A DNA stretch of 64,000 nucleotides from Sphingomonas abietis (GCF_027625475.1 NZ_CP115174.1:3442501-3506500); one strand, 5' to 3'. Numbered from the stretch's first letter, positions 44,401 to 52,978 are shown. Translations and numbers: made by a program. The notes: generated by a model from the sequence alone, not told the origin.

Positions 44401-46570
44401 ACTCGTCGGCAACGTCCGTATCAATGGCGGTACGGTCACGACGTCGGGCTATCATGCCAGCGCGATCAACGCGACGGCGGTCGGGCCTTACAGCACCGTG
44501 ACGGTGGTGGCCGACAAAGTTACGACCAGCGGCGCCAAGGCGGACGGCATTTTCGCCCAGTCACCGCTCGACGTCTCGATCCCGTTCCGGGTCCACCTCT
44601 CGGCAAACGCGGTGCCCTTGGCGCCGGCCGACGGCACGCCCGATCACACGGTTTCGGTGACGAGCGGCACCGTCAAGGTGACGGGCGCCGGCTCGGTGGG
44701 CATCCGGGTGCGCGCGGCGGGTGACGCGCATATCGATGCGACCAACACCAGCGCGGCTGACGGCAATGCGATCCTGGCAAGCGCTTACGGCACGACCGCG
44801 ATCACGATCCGGGGCGTCACGAGTTCGCAAGGCGACGCGATCTCGGCCAAGGGCGACAATGTCACGATCGATGTCGGCAGCGCGGGCACGATCACCGGCG
44901 GCGGCGACGCGATCGTCGCGAGCGCGGTCGGATCCTATGTTCCGCCGCCCACCCAAGGCGGTGGCGGTGGTGATGGCGGCGGCGGCGGGATCGGCGTTCG
45001 CACACAGGCCGTTGCGGCGGACACCGTCCCCACCGTACGGATCACCAATGCCGGCACGATCACGGGCGGCAGCGGCTATGCGATCCGGGTCGCCTCCGGT
45101 GCGGCGAACGTCTCCAACAGCGGCACGATCGCCGGGCGCATCCTGTTTGGCGCAGGCGACGACGTCCTGACCAACAGCGGCACGTTCGCGGCAAGCGGCA
45201 ACAGCGACTTCGGCGATGGAAACGACCGGTTCGTGAATTCGGGCACGCTGAGGATCCTGCCCGGGACCACGACTGCCGGCACGGTCTCGTTCCTCAATCT
45301 GGAGCGGTTCGAGAACACCGGCACGATCGATCTCGCGAACGGCCATGCCGGCGACACGTTCGTCCTGAGCGGCAATTATGTGGGCTCGCAAAATGCCCGG
45401 CTGCTGCTCGAGATGGGTAACGGCACCACGGATCACTTCACCGTGACAGGCGCCGCGACGGGATCGACGAAAATCTCACTCGTCGATCTCGGCAACGCGA
45501 ATGCCGTACTGACGGGCAATGCGCCGATTTCGCTGGTCAAGGTCGGTGCTGGCTCCTCCTCCGATGCCTTCAGCCTTGCGACGCAGGACTTCGGTTTCGT
45601 CCATTATGGACTGACCTTCGACGCAGCGAACGGGCGCTTCATGCTGGCCTCGTCGGCCGGCGCGCCGGTGTTCCGCTATGCCAAGCTCAACGAGACGGTG
45701 GCGAACGTCACCAACGCCAATGGCGATGCGCTGACAGCGCACCTGCAGAGCCTTCGCGACAGCGGTGCCGGATCGAAGGCGCTGTGGGGTGATTTCGGCG
45801 GCCGTACCGATCGGGTCCGGGCGACGCGCGGTGGCTTCGATACTGGCTATCGGCAGAACAACACCGGCGGACGCCTCGGCTATGACTTCAGCGCGGGCAC
45901 GGACAAGCGGCCCGGCTTTGGTCTGACGGCGGGCTATGACAGCGCGACGGTAAGCTTTTCGAGTTCCGCATCGCGCGTGTCGATCGATAGCTTCGATGTG
46001 GGTGGCTATGGCGGCTATCGCAGCGGTGCCTTCTTCCTGAACGGGCTCGCTAGCGTCGCCTTCCACAGCCTCAAGGCGACAGATCGAGAGCTCGCGATCA
46101 GCGACACCTTCTCCGGACATACGGTCGGAGCCCAACTCGAGGCGGGCGGCCGGTTCACGATAACGCGCTTCTTCCTGGAGCCGTCGGCGAAGCTCGCCTG
46201 GTCGCACACCAATCTTGGCGATCTGAAGGCGCTCAACCAGACGGTCGCATTCGAAAATGCGACCAGTCTGAGGGGCACATTCGGCGCGCGTTTCGGCGGC
46301 AAGCTCGGCGGCGGCGATGGCCCAGGCGTCACCTTCTATGGCGGGGTGCATTATGTCCACGAGTTCGCCGGCACGAAGGGTGCGATCCTCTTCAGCGGCG
46401 GCGCGAGCGAGGAGGTCGGAAATGACCGGATCGGCGATCAGGTCCGCGGCAGCATCGGCCTGAACCTCGTCACCAAATCGGCGCTCTCGGGGTTCGTCGA
46501 GGCGAACGGTTCGACCGGCGACGGGCGCAGCGGCGGCGGTGGCCGCGTCGGCATCCGCCTCGGTTTCTGA
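41402..46570 (+). CDS. Autotransporter (type V secretion)
   Basis: A protein of about 1722 residues, secreted through its own outer-membrane barrel. An extended signal peptide ends near FAQT. The passenger is made of about 30 beta-helix repeats of the style VDAGSVSTSGAGSHGIYA, in which Thr/Ser-Gly-x-x-x-x-Gly-Ile is kept. A Gly-rich linker (GGGGGDGGGGG, about residue 1190) is followed by three to four strands and, from about 1450, a translocator barrel ending in IRLGF with terminal Phe. Such passengers are adhesins or surface proteases; no catalytic motif is seen. The start at 41402 follows GGAGA; an ATG at 41369 is possible. Confidence 0.92.
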   Translation: MTPADTFATHMRAEPVGRAAAQRLRLGASMGALAALLCAAPTFAQTSQACGAPVDGVVTCAPDAGNFPDGISYEVAAPAPQDLTVVVPAETVITPTSDDRAGISVTSSGGAITVSAADSSIQASGVGGRGIDTRTAGGNVSIDAGSVYTSGYRADGIAADAGMGGDIHISAQTVTTAGEASTGVRANTAVGNIDIHTGGVVTSGLGSDGIYAATTAGDTTIDTTYAYAFGGSGRGIVAYSSGTTTVRAETVGTQGGGMGTEADATGITAVGTAVNVEVTGSVRTTGDYAAGVIARTNHVYSDPTIVPSISVTADTVATNGLYSDGIDALNYADGGATKVTAGTVSTHGDMSHGIYAGGQSDVLVDAGAVSTTGTGSQAIRAVSFGGNIIVDAGSVSTSGAGSHGIYAINYGEGAVTVNAGSVKTRRDYSIGIGALSLGDVKVDAGKVETSGFGSQGIVAYSVFGTVDVNAGSVSTTGGNATGIGGYAFAAGKAVHLTGGSVDTRGDYAVGMLALAANGTAIVDATGTISTSGAHSEGIAASGISLDGGDAVIIKAGSVSTTGGGARGISAQGSSGNVTIEVDSVKTSGGLGGGRHSTWAEGILASSYDGLLSIKAGSVDTTGNGAVGIDTTVSHGEQVIDVDSVTTTGGHAPGVFTAAEEGKTTIRAGSITTTGDYSQGILAQSFLRDPYTQTDRSITISAGAIATSGASSDGIYAFGADNVSIDAGTITTSGANAVGVYAVGVYGDVGIKVDSVSTAGDYAPAVFALAPYGNVSVEAGSVSTSGQMSDGIRAGGLNAAVKAGSVDVSGYGSRAIDVLAANGAANVEAGTITGSGTNNIGVLLTGIGGASTVKVDTIKLSGYGSTGIVAFTEGGGSVDVSAGKIEVGQAGAAISAGAYGGNATVTVGSVVSGGSGISATAGNGDVTVTSGAISTTGSFGKGIYTNANGGQSTITLSGNLTTTGEKGFGIQATTVGGDNLIDNQKIISTAGTYAYGIIGNSLVGNVRINGGTVTTSGYHASAINATAVGPYSTVTVVADKVTTSGAKADGIFAQSPLDVSIPFRVHLSANAVPLAPADGTPDHTVSVTSGTVKVTGAGSVGIRVRAAGDAHIDATNTSAADGNAILASAYGTTAITIRGVTSSQGDAISAKGDNVTIDVGSAGTITGGGDAIVASAVGSYVPPPTQGGGGGDGGGGGIGVRTQAVAADTVPTVRITNAGTITGGSGYAIRVASGAANVSNSGTIAGRILFGAGDDVLTNSGTFAASGNSDFGDGNDRFVNSGTLRILPGTTTAGTVSFLNLERFENTGTIDLANGHAGDTFVLSGNYVGSQNARLLLEMGNGTTDHFTVTGAATGSTKISLVDLGNANAVLTGNAPISLVKVGAGSSSDAFSLATQDFGFVHYGLTFDAANGRFMLASSAGAPVFRYAKLNETVANVTNANGDALTAHLQSLRDSGAGSKALWGDFGGRTDRVRATRGGFDTGYRQNNTGGRLGYDFSAGTDKRPGFGLTAGYDSATVSFSSSASRVSIDSFDVGGYGGYRSGAFFLNGLASVAFHSLKATDRELAISDTFSGHTVGAQLEAGGRFTITRFFLEPSAKLAWSHTNLGDLKALNQTVAFENATSLRGTFGARFGGKLGGGDGPGVTFYGGVHYVHEFAGTKGAILFSGGASEEVGNDRIGDQVRGSIGLNLVTKSALSGFVEANGSTGDGRSGGGGRVGIRLGF

Positions 46571-46576
46571 TCCACC

Positions 46577-46609
46577 CAGGCGGGAGCGGCGAACCGTCGC
46601 TCCCGCCTG
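46577..46609 (+). terminator. Hairpin after the autotransporter
   Basis: A perfect 12-bp stem CAGGCGGGAGCG (46577-46588) with CGCTCCCGCCTG (46598-46609), 9-base loop, 7 bases after the stop. It lacks a T-tract, so it may act as a rho-assisted or mRNA-end hairpin. Confidence 0.6.
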
Positions 46610-46784
46610 CCCATTGCCTATCGATCAATCGTCGTGCGACTTTCGATAGTTACGCACACAATTCCGATTATGACATTTGTGCGTCGGGCCAGCGAATATA
46701 TTGAGAGTGGTTCGAGTTCAGACTCCAAGTAATCGTGCTCCCATGCTAATCTCCATTTGAAGCAATGCTTGCTCCGGGGGGATC

Positions 46785-48470
46785 ATGCGGACGCGTAAGA
46801 AGAACGGCGACTTGACCGTGAACGCCGTGGCCGGCGCCTATGTGGTGCTGCTCGGCTGGACTATCTCCGATAGCAAACGCGCTGGCCTCAGGGGGTTCGC
46901 GGTCAGGCGCACCGATCCGACCGAGCAGGAAAGCTACTGGATGAAGGGCACCAAGACCTTCAAGGCGGTCGAGCCCTATCCGGCGCCCGGTGAGCAGTTT
47001 TCGAGCTTGCTCCACCCCTTCCAGTCGTTTCAATGGGCCGACTATTCGGCAAAGCCCGACCGGCCCTACAGCTACGAGATCGTGCCGATGTATGGCGAGC
47101 CGGGCGCGCTGACCAAGGGCGCGTCGGTGACGGTCGAGGTCCATACCGAAGGGGCGACCGGCGCCGACCATAGCGTGTTCTTCAATCGCGGCTCGCCCGC
47201 GACCCAGGAATATGCGCGGCGTTTCCAGAACAAGAAGCCGTCCGTAGCTGGTCCCGGCGCCTATCAATGGCTTTCGCGCGGTCTGCTCGAAAGCATCCTG
47301 GGCTTCATCGCGCGCGCCGAGGGGCCAGGCTGGAGCCTGAAGGGCGCCTTCTACGAATTCCAGTGGAAGGCGGTGCTCGACGCGCTTGGCGCGGCACATG
47401 GGCGGGGCGCCGACGTCAGCATCGTGTTCGACGCGATCCCGAAGGAGGGTGGTCCCAAGGATGCGAACGTCACCGCAATCAATGCATCGCACATCGGCGC
47501 GATCACGATCCCGCGCACCCACGGGACGCTCATGCACAACAAGTTCCTGGTGCTGAGCGACGAGAACGGGCCGGCGGCTCTGTTGTTCGGATCGACCAAC
47601 CTCACCGAGAACGGCATCTTCGGCCACGCCAATTGCGTCCACATCATCGAGGGCAAGGATCCGGCCGAGGATTACCTTACCTATTTCGAGGCGCTGACCG
47701 GCGACCCGCTGACGACGCGCGCAAGCACCTACAAGGCCGACAATGTCGTGCGATCGCCGGCACCCAAGGTGCTGAGCGAACACGCCCTCGCCCCGGTCTT
47801 CTCGCCCCGCCCCGATCTCCATGCGCTCGAATGGTATGCCGACATGGCGGGCAAGGCCGACAAGGGCCTGTTCATGACCTTCGCCTTCGGCATGCACAAA
47901 CTCTTCGCGGACATCTATGCGCGCACTGACGGTCAGCTGCGCATGGCGCTGATGGAGAAGGAGTGGAACGGCGCCAACAAGGAGCCGCAGATCGCCAAGA
48001 TCCGCGCGCTTCAGGCGCTGCCCAATGTCGTCATCGCGGTCGGTAATCACATCCCGCTGACCGGCTTCGACCAGTGGCTGGGCGAACTCGACCGGGTGAC
48101 GAGCAAGGTCAATGTCCACTGGGTTCATACCAAGTTCGCGCTGATCGATCCGCTGTCGGACGATCCAATCGTGATCACCGGCTCGGCCAATTTCAGCGAG
48201 GCGAGCACCGACACCAATGACGAGAATATGGTGGTGATCCGCGGCAGCACGCGGGTTGCCGATATCTATGTCGGCGAGTTCTTCCGCCTGCACTCGCACT
48301 ACGCCTTCCGTCAGGCGGTCGGCATCTTCATGGAGAAGCACCCCGGCGCCTCTCCCGAGGATTTTGAGGTCCGCTTCCTCATCGATGACCGCGACTGGAC
48401 GCAGGACTATTACACGCCCGGCGACCGCAACGCCCGGACCGCGCGGCGCCTCTATTTCTCGCAGTCATGA
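46785..48470 (+). CDS. Phospholipase D-like phosphodiesterase
   Basis: A 561-residue protein with two HKD motifs: HNKFLVL near 250 followed by FGSTN, and HTKFALID near 446 followed by TGSANF. Both halves of the phosphodiesterase are present. The N-terminal 180 residues (a fibronectin-like beta region) and no signal peptide argue for a cytoplasmic enzyme acting on nucleic acid or phospholipid. It overlaps the next gene as ATGA. The gene is preceded by 214 AT-richer bases with no gene. Confidence 0.85.
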   Translation: MRTRKKNGDLTVNAVAGAYVVLLGWTISDSKRAGLRGFAVRRTDPTEQESYWMKGTKTFKAVEPYPAPGEQFSSLLHPFQSFQWADYSAKPDRPYSYEIVPMYGEPGALTKGASVTVEVHTEGATGADHSVFFNRGSPATQEYARRFQNKKPSVAGPGAYQWLSRGLLESILGFIARAEGPGWSLKGAFYEFQWKAVLDALGAAHGRGADVSIVFDAIPKEGGPKDANVTAINASHIGAITIPRTHGTLMHNKFLVLSDENGPAALLFGSTNLTENGIFGHANCVHIIEGKDPAEDYLTYFEALTGDPLTTRASTYKADNVVRSPAPKVLSEHALAPVFSPRPDLHALEWYADMAGKADKGLFMTFAFGMHKLFADIYARTDGQLRMALMEKEWNGANKEPQIAKIRALQALPNVVIAVGNHIPLTGFDQWLGELDRVTSKVNVHWVHTKFALIDPLSDDPIVITGSANFSEASTDTNDENMVVIRGSTRVADIYVGEFFRLHSHYAFRQAVGIFMEKHPGASPEDFEVRFLIDDRDWTQDYYTPGDRNARTARRLYFSQS

Positions 48471-48964
48471 ACGCGACGCCGGCGACAGAAAGCACGCAGC
48501 CAGCGGCCGCGAAGCCCGAGCGCAAGCACGACGATCTCAAAGCCGAATATCTGCTGATCCAGGGGCAATATGAGGCATTCGACCAGCGCGCGCTCGGCAT
48601 GAAAGCGCTGGCGACGCCGCTGCTCGGCGCCGGGCTCGCGGCGGGCACCAAGGAAGGAAGCCCCGCGATCTTGTGGGCAACCATCCTGGTCGCAGTGTCC
48701 TTGTGGCTCCTCGAAGGCATATGGAAAGGCTTCCAGAAAAACCTGGCTGGACGGATCGAGGCTTTGGAGGCGTGGTACCGGGGCGAAGGCGAAGATGATC
48801 TCGCGCCGTTCCAGATCTACAGCTGGTGGAATGCGGTGCCCTGGAAAGACCGCTTCTGGTACGTGACGACACGGCTCATAGCGCCGTTCATCGCCCTGCC
48901 CTACGCAGCAGTGATCGTCGTCTGCTTCATAGGCCTGTTCGCCAACCTGTACGTGCCGAAATAG
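48467..48964 (+). CDS. Membrane protein linked to the PLD gene
   Basis: A 165-residue protein with two hydrophobic regions: about 44-85 (ALATPLLGAGLAAG, then LWATILVAVSLWLLEG) and about 138-160 (LIAPFIALPYAAVIVVCFIGLF). The N-terminus is charged. It is translated from an ATGA overlap with the PLD gene, so the two probably work together. Small membrane partners of this shape are effectors or anchors in many defence pairs; no family name can be given. Confidence 0.6.
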   Translation: MNATPATESTQPAAAKPERKHDDLKAEYLLIQGQYEAFDQRALGMKALATPLLGAGLAAGTKEGSPAILWATILVAVSLWLLEGIWKGFQKNLAGRIEALEAWYRGEGEDDLAPFQIYSWWNAVPWKDRFWYVTTRLIAPFIALPYAAVIVVCFIGLFANLYVPK

Positions 48965-49020
48965 CCGAGGCGAATGGAGCCCAACGGCAGCGCTCCAAGC
49001 CCCCGCACGCTTGACATATC

Positions 49021-49035
49021 GTTCACTTTACGTTC
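49021..49035 (+). promoter_or_regulatory. LexA box (alphaproteobacterial type)
   Basis: GTTC-ACTTTAC-GTTC, an exact match to the alphaproteobacterial LexA consensus GTTC-N7-GTTC, placed 4 bases after a TTGACA (49011-49016) and 20 bases before the start at 49056. LexA binding would block this promoter until DNA damage. Confidence 0.75.
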
Positions 49036-49055
49036 CAAAGAGCGCGAGGTGTTCC

Positions 49056-49448
49056 ATGACCATCGGCCGCTATCTCCAGGGCTATGATGCCAACCTGCCG
49101 CTCAACGACGCGGCGGTCGACCCCGAGGTACCGTTCGTCCGTCGCCGCCTCGCCAGTCTCGCCGCGGGCGAAGGTCTCGACGGCGGCTACTACGAGGCGC
49201 AGGAGCTGGCCGAGGCCTTTCTCGACGCGGCGCGCGAGGCCAATGCCGGGATCGTCGACGACGACAGCCCTGCGTGTGTGCGCCTGCGTGACCTCCTCTC
49301 GCGCGACCTCGACTATCAGCGCGAGCTGTTCGACGAGGTCTGCGAACTGCCGCTCGCGGACGCCGCCGCGCATCTCACGTGGTTGACCGGTCTCATGCGG
49401 ACGCGCGCCGATATGGCGGTGACGGCCGATCAGGCGAAGCGGAGCTGA
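49056..49448 (+). CDS. SOS-controlled small hypothetical protein
   Basis: A 130-residue acidic helical protein starting MTIGRYLQGYDANLPLN. No family is recognised. It follows a LexA box and TTGACA, so expression should rise on DNA damage, which in ICEs often triggers excision and transfer. Start is behind GAGGT. It is convergent with a string of small backbone genes on the minus strand. Confidence 0.65.
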   Translation: MTIGRYLQGYDANLPLNDAAVDPEVPFVRRRLASLAAGEGLDGGYYEAQELAEAFLDAAREANAGIVDDDSPACVRLRDLLSRDLDYQRELFDEVCELPLADAAAHLTWLTGLMRTRADMAVTADQAKRS

Positions 49449-49454
49449 GGCGCC

Positions 49455-49613
49455 TCAGGCCGTGCCCTCATAGGGCGCGGTCAGTCGGATCTTACGGACC
49501 TCGGTCGGATCGAGCGTGGCCAGCATCTTCTGCTCGGCGGCGACCACCTCGTTGAACGCACCATAGACGTCGATCGTATATCTCCGGTTGGAAGACGCCG
49601 GCAGCAGCGGCAC
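49455..49613 (-). CDS. Small hypothetical protein
   Basis: A 52-residue frame from GTG 49613: VPLLPASSNRRYTIDVYGAF, then helical EVVAAEQKMLATLDPTEVRKIRL. The protein-like amphipathic pattern and the close spacing to the next gene support it; there is no ATG, so the start is uncertain. Confidence 0.45.
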   Translation of the reverse strand: MPLLPASSNRRYTIDVYGAFNEVVAAEQKMLATLDPTEVRKIRLTAPYEGTA

Positions 49614-49639
49614 GAGACGGCGCCGCTGCCGGGCTCGGA

Positions 49640-49846
49640 TCAGCGCGCGACGGCGCGGCGGGTCAGATCGGGGATGCGCGCATTGTCATAGACGCTGCTC
49701 ACCGACCGCTCGAGTGCGTCGCGCTGGGCGCGGTACCAGTCGGTCGCCTCGATGACATAGGTCTCGGTGGCATAATGCTCGTCGCCGCTCAGGAATTCGA
49801 CGTCGACGGTGAAGGTCGCAAAGGCGATCTGGGAAGTGGCGTGCAT
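49640..49846 (-). CDS. Small backbone protein
   Basis: A 68-residue protein starting MHATSQIAFATFTVDVEFLS, with a beta-rich first half and an acidic/aromatic helix ATDWYRAQRDALERSV. It belongs to the small-gene backbone cluster of the element. No function is known. Confidence 0.6.
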   Translation of the reverse strand: MHATSQIAFATFTVDVEFLSGDEHYATETYVIEATDWYRAQRDALERSVSSVYDNARIPDLTRRAVAR

Positions 49847-49941
49847 CGGGCTGTCCTTTCGATATGAAAAGAGCGGCTCCGACCGGGATCGGAACCGCCT
49901 GCGCTGGGGTTGATGATGGGTGGATCGGCCCTGGGCGGGCG

Positions 49942-51156
49942 TCAGTTCGCCTTGGCGAGGAGCTTGCGCGCCTTGCCCTCGATCTCGAGGCGGGTGTCCT
50001 GATTGGACTTGGCGCGGGCGTGCGCCGTGATACCCTGGACGAAGTCGAACAGGCTGGCGGGCGGATGGCCCTCCTCGGCGAGCACCGACTGGATGATCTT
50101 CGCCGTGTCGCCCTTCGAGAAACCGCTCTTGCGCAGGAAGGCCTCGCGATCTTCTTCGGTGCGCGCGACGATCCTGCTGCGCGCGGTCTTGATGCCGTCA
50201 ATGAAGGTCGCAGCAGAGGAGTCCGCGAAGGTTGCGAGGGCGGGTGCTGCCTCGTGCGCGAAGCGGTTGGCAGCGAATTTGGAATGCCGGATCGAGATCT
50301 CCTCGAAATTCTCGACGCCCCAGAGATTACGGTTCATGCAGACGGCGCGCAGGTAGAAGGTCGCGATGCCCAGCGACTTCGATCCCACCTCCGAATTCCA
50401 GCAGTAGAAGCCGCGGAAAAAGAGGTCGGGGTCGCCGTTGGGGAGTTTGCCCGCCTCGATCGGATGGGTGTCATCGACGAGGAAGATGAAGACGTCGCGA
50501 TCAGAGACGTAAAGCGTCGTCGTGTCGGTGGTGACATCGACATAGGGGTTATAGTGCATCGAGCGCCAGTCGAGCACGCCCGGCACTTTCCAGCGCGTGT
50601 CGCTCACCCCGTTTCCGGCGATGCGCATGACGGCGGCGACCAGTTCGTGGTCCCAGATGCGGCCATAATCCGGCCCGGTCACGGCGCGCAGTTCCGTTCG
50701 TCCCTCGCTCGTCCGCAAGAGCTTCACCTGCTCGCCCCGGTGGTGAAGCAAGCCGTGCTGGAGATTGATGCCGGCAAGCGCCGCCGGGAGGGTGCGCAGG
50801 TAGGAGGCAGGAGCGCCGACTAGGCTGGAGAGCTGGCCGAACGACCAGTTGGTGGGGCTGAGCGGCTCGGCCTCGCCCGGTACGATCAGGCTCAGGCGCT
50901 CGGCACTGTTCATGCTCGCCTCGACCCGCACCTGGTTGCTCTCGACGATGCGAGTGCGCGCATCCTGAGCCCGCGCGCGCACGCTGTCGTAAAGCGCGTC
51001 GAGCGAAAGGAACTTCTCATCGTCGGGGCGCGAGAACCATTCGGACGAGACGCGGCCGATATTGCGGCCCCGCGAGATGTCGACGCGGTACGCGCCCTGG
51101 ACGGGCGGACGCGACTGCGCCTGGGGAATGTCGATCTGTCGGGCAAGAGTGGCCAT
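49942..51156 (-). CDS. DUF932 protein
   Basis: A 404-residue protein of the DUF932 group (phage/plasmid-like, TIGR03299-related). Seen are LTNWSFGQLSSLVGAP (read SPTNWSFGQL), the YLRTLPAALAGINLQ stretch, DWRSMHYNPYVDVTTDTTT and VSDRDVFIFLVDD. Members are frequent in conjugative elements next to DNA-metabolism genes; function unknown. Start ATG 51156 has GGAG 8 bases before it. Confidence 0.8.
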   Translation of the reverse strand: MATLARQIDIPQAQSRPPVQGAYRVDISRGRNIGRVSSEWFSRPDDEKFLSLDALYDSVRARAQDARTRIVESNQVRVEASMNSAERLSLIVPGEAEPLSPTNWSFGQLSSLVGAPASYLRTLPAALAGINLQHGLLHHRGEQVKLLRTSEGRTELRAVTGPDYGRIWDHELVAAVMRIAGNGVSDTRWKVPGVLDWRSMHYNPYVDVTTDTTTLYVSDRDVFIFLVDDTHPIEAGKLPNGDPDLFFRGFYCWNSEVGSKSLGIATFYLRAVCMNRNLWGVENFEEISIRHSKFAANRFAHEAAPALATFADSSAATFIDGIKTARSRIVARTEEDREAFLRKSGFSKGDTAKIIQSVLAEEGHPPASLFDFVQGITAHARAKSNQDTRLEIEGKARKLLAKAN

Positions 51157-51251
51157 CGGAGGTCTCCTTGGATCGCACAGCCCGAACATCCGGACCGGCC
51201 ACCCCTTCCCCACCCACTCCCCTCCAGGGGGCAGGCGGCGGGCGGCGGTGA

Positions 51252-51526
51252 TCACTCGAGGAGCGGCAGGCCGGGCTGGCGCGGACGATGCGCGGCACCG
51301 CAGCGACCAAGCCGACAGGCCCCGTATTTGCCGAGCGCATCGGCAAGCAGATCGCGCTCGGCATGGAGTTCAACGAAAGGGCGCCATGGCCGCTCGGTCG
51401 CCTGCTCCCGACGCCCACGCCCGCGCCGCAGGTCGGACAGGCGACCTCCAGCACGGGATCACGCGGCCAGGTCCGATCGCATCCGTCGCGGTTGCAGCGC
51501 GCCGTGCCCTTGACGATGTGTGCCAC
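51252..51526 (-). pseudogene. Zinc-finger-type backbone gene, frameshifted
   Basis: GTG 51526, two bases after the upstream stop, begins MAHIVKGTARCNRDGCDRTW with zinc-type Cys pairs and ACPTCGAGVG, and then GHGA. Past about 51378-51386 the family-like sequence continues only in another phase: PFVELHAERDLLADALGKYG, then CRLGRCGAAH, ending at TGA 51252-51254. A single missing base would restore one 90-residue protein with a CxxC zinc ribbon, so this is a frameshifted gene or a sequencing error. Confidence 0.65.
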
Positions 51527-51529
51527 GGC

Positions 51530-52237
51530 TCAGGCTGCCTGGGCTTGTGGGAGCCAGCGGTAGAGAAGATGCGCCTGCGGCTCATGTTCGGAGCCGATCG
51601 AGATCCGCACCATCGTGCCGTCGCAGGCGAAATCGGCGGCGCGCGGGAAGTCCATATAGGTACGCCCGTCGAAGATGAGATCCTTGGAGCGCACCGCCGT
51701 CACGGTGCGGGTCGTGCCGACCGCCCGGTGCCAGGCGGGCGCCGCGACCAGCTCCATCTGGTCCCCGACCTTCAGGCGCTTGCGGAAGGCCGCAAGCGGC
51801 ACGCGCGCTTCGACGGGATTGGCCGGGCCGGTGCGACGCGCGAGCGCGGACCAATAGGCCCGGCCGATCGTCACCTCGGCGTAGAAGGAGCAGGAGTGGA
51901 AGTCCTGCAGCAGGTTGGAGCGGGTGAAGCCAAACCGTTCGACCTGATCGCGGATGGTGACGATGAAGGTGTTCTGCGCGTCCCTGCCGGTCAGATCCTC
52001 CGGTGTATCGAGGATCTCGGCGGTCACCTTTCGCCCACCAGCGAACTTCAGCGTGCGGATCGAGAAGCTCGTCTCCGGGAAGGTCGCGCGCAGATGCTGC
52101 TCGATCCGGTGGGCGAGCTGGTCGAGCGGCTCGCCCGGGCGATAGGCATCGCCGGCATAATGGAAGTTGCCCCGCTCATCATGCGAGGTCTGGCTATACA
52201 GGCGCACGGAGGCGCCCGGCGCGGAGGCGTCGGTCAT
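51530..52237 (-). CDS. Hypothetical backbone protein
   Basis: A 235-residue protein starting MTDASAPGASVRLYSQTSHD. It has mixed alpha-beta character, several Trp and Tyr residues and a Cys (LLQDFHSCSF). No family was recognised. It is followed by the frameshifted zinc-finger gene and is preceded by the 52322 gene on the same strand, so it is part of the backbone operon. Confidence 0.7.
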   Translation of the reverse strand: MTDASAPGASVRLYSQTSHDERGNFHYAGDAYRPGEPLDQLAHRIEQHLRATFPETSFSIRTLKFAGGRKVTAEILDTPEDLTGRDAQNTFIVTIRDQVERFGFTRSNLLQDFHSCSFYAEVTIGRAYWSALARRTGPANPVEARVPLAAFRKRLKVGDQMELVAAPAWHRAVGTTRTVTAVRSKDLIFDGRTYMDFPRAADFACDGTMVRISIGSEHEPQAHLLYRWLPQAQAA

Positions 52238-52321
52238 CGTAATATCCTTTGGGTGGGGCCGCGCGGGCGGCGGACCGGGTGGTGCGCCTAGCGGCGGCGC
52301 ATCAGAGGGACGTGGAGAGCG

Positions 52322-52978
52322 TCAGCGATCGTCGGCTGCTTGCCCGTCATTCTGGCGGCGACCTGCAATCCAGCCATGATAGCCGAGGCGGGTATCGCCG
52401 TTTGCGACTTCATACTGCCAGTCGGCGACCGGATGATCGGGATCCTCATCCCAGACCGAAGTCGTATCATTTGCGACTTCATGCGCTGGATTGATTAGAG
52501 CATCGATCGCGTCGGCGGTCGTGCCCGAGCGGATACGGTCGGCAAAGACAACGCACCAGCCACCGCCGAAGCCGTCGAGCCGGGCCTGGTTGCAGCTATA
52601 TCCCCATTCGAAGGTGACCGGGGCTGCCGCGAGCGACGTCTTGCAACAACGCTGGATCAGCGCGGCGATCGCATCGAACTGGAAATCGCGCCGCCCGGAA
52701 ATGGTCACACGTCGAGAGCGTAGCGCCTCGGGACAATCGGCGACGCTGATGTCCGCACCGAATTCCGGAAAGCGCGGATCGTCGAAGAGTTCGAGGAACC
52801 CGCTCTTCCAGTCGCCCTCGATCGTGGCTGGAAAGACGGCGCCGAATGCTTCGCTGCGGGGAGCGGGATCGAAGCCGACGAAGAGATCGGTCGCGACCTG
52901 CCGTGCCTCTGCGAGGAGCGCGGCTTCATCGTTCGAGCAATCGAAAGCGAAGCAGGTCTGGACGAAATAGTCAGCCAT
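52322..52978 (-). CDS. Hypothetical backbone protein
   Basis: A 218-residue acidic protein starting MADYFVQTCFAFDCSNDEAAL. Seen are QRCCKTSL and WGYSCNQARLDGFGGGW; the C-terminal part (about 160-200) has the look of an Asp-rich binding tail. Start overlaps the stop of the gene at 52971 by 8 bases, so it is co-translated. No known family. Confidence 0.65.
   Translation of the reverse strand: MADYFVQTCFAFDCSNDEAALLAEARQVATDLFVGFDPAPRSEAFGAVFPATIEGDWKSGFLELFDDPRFPEFGADISVADCPEALRSRRVTISGRRDFQFDAIAALIQRCCKTSLAAAPVTFEWGYSCNQARLDGFGGGWCVVFADRIRSGTTADAIDALINPAHEVANDTTSVWDEDPDHPVADWQYEVANGDTRLGYHGWIAGRRQNDGQAADDR

Noticed and set aside
41402..45300. Regular repeats that might look like a CRISPR or tandem array
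   Set aside because: They are degenerate codons of beta-helix protein repeats, not identical DNA repeats with spacers.
46746..48341. A 531-codon minus-strand frame
   Set aside because: Antisense to the PLD-like gene, whose two HKD motifs show the true strand.
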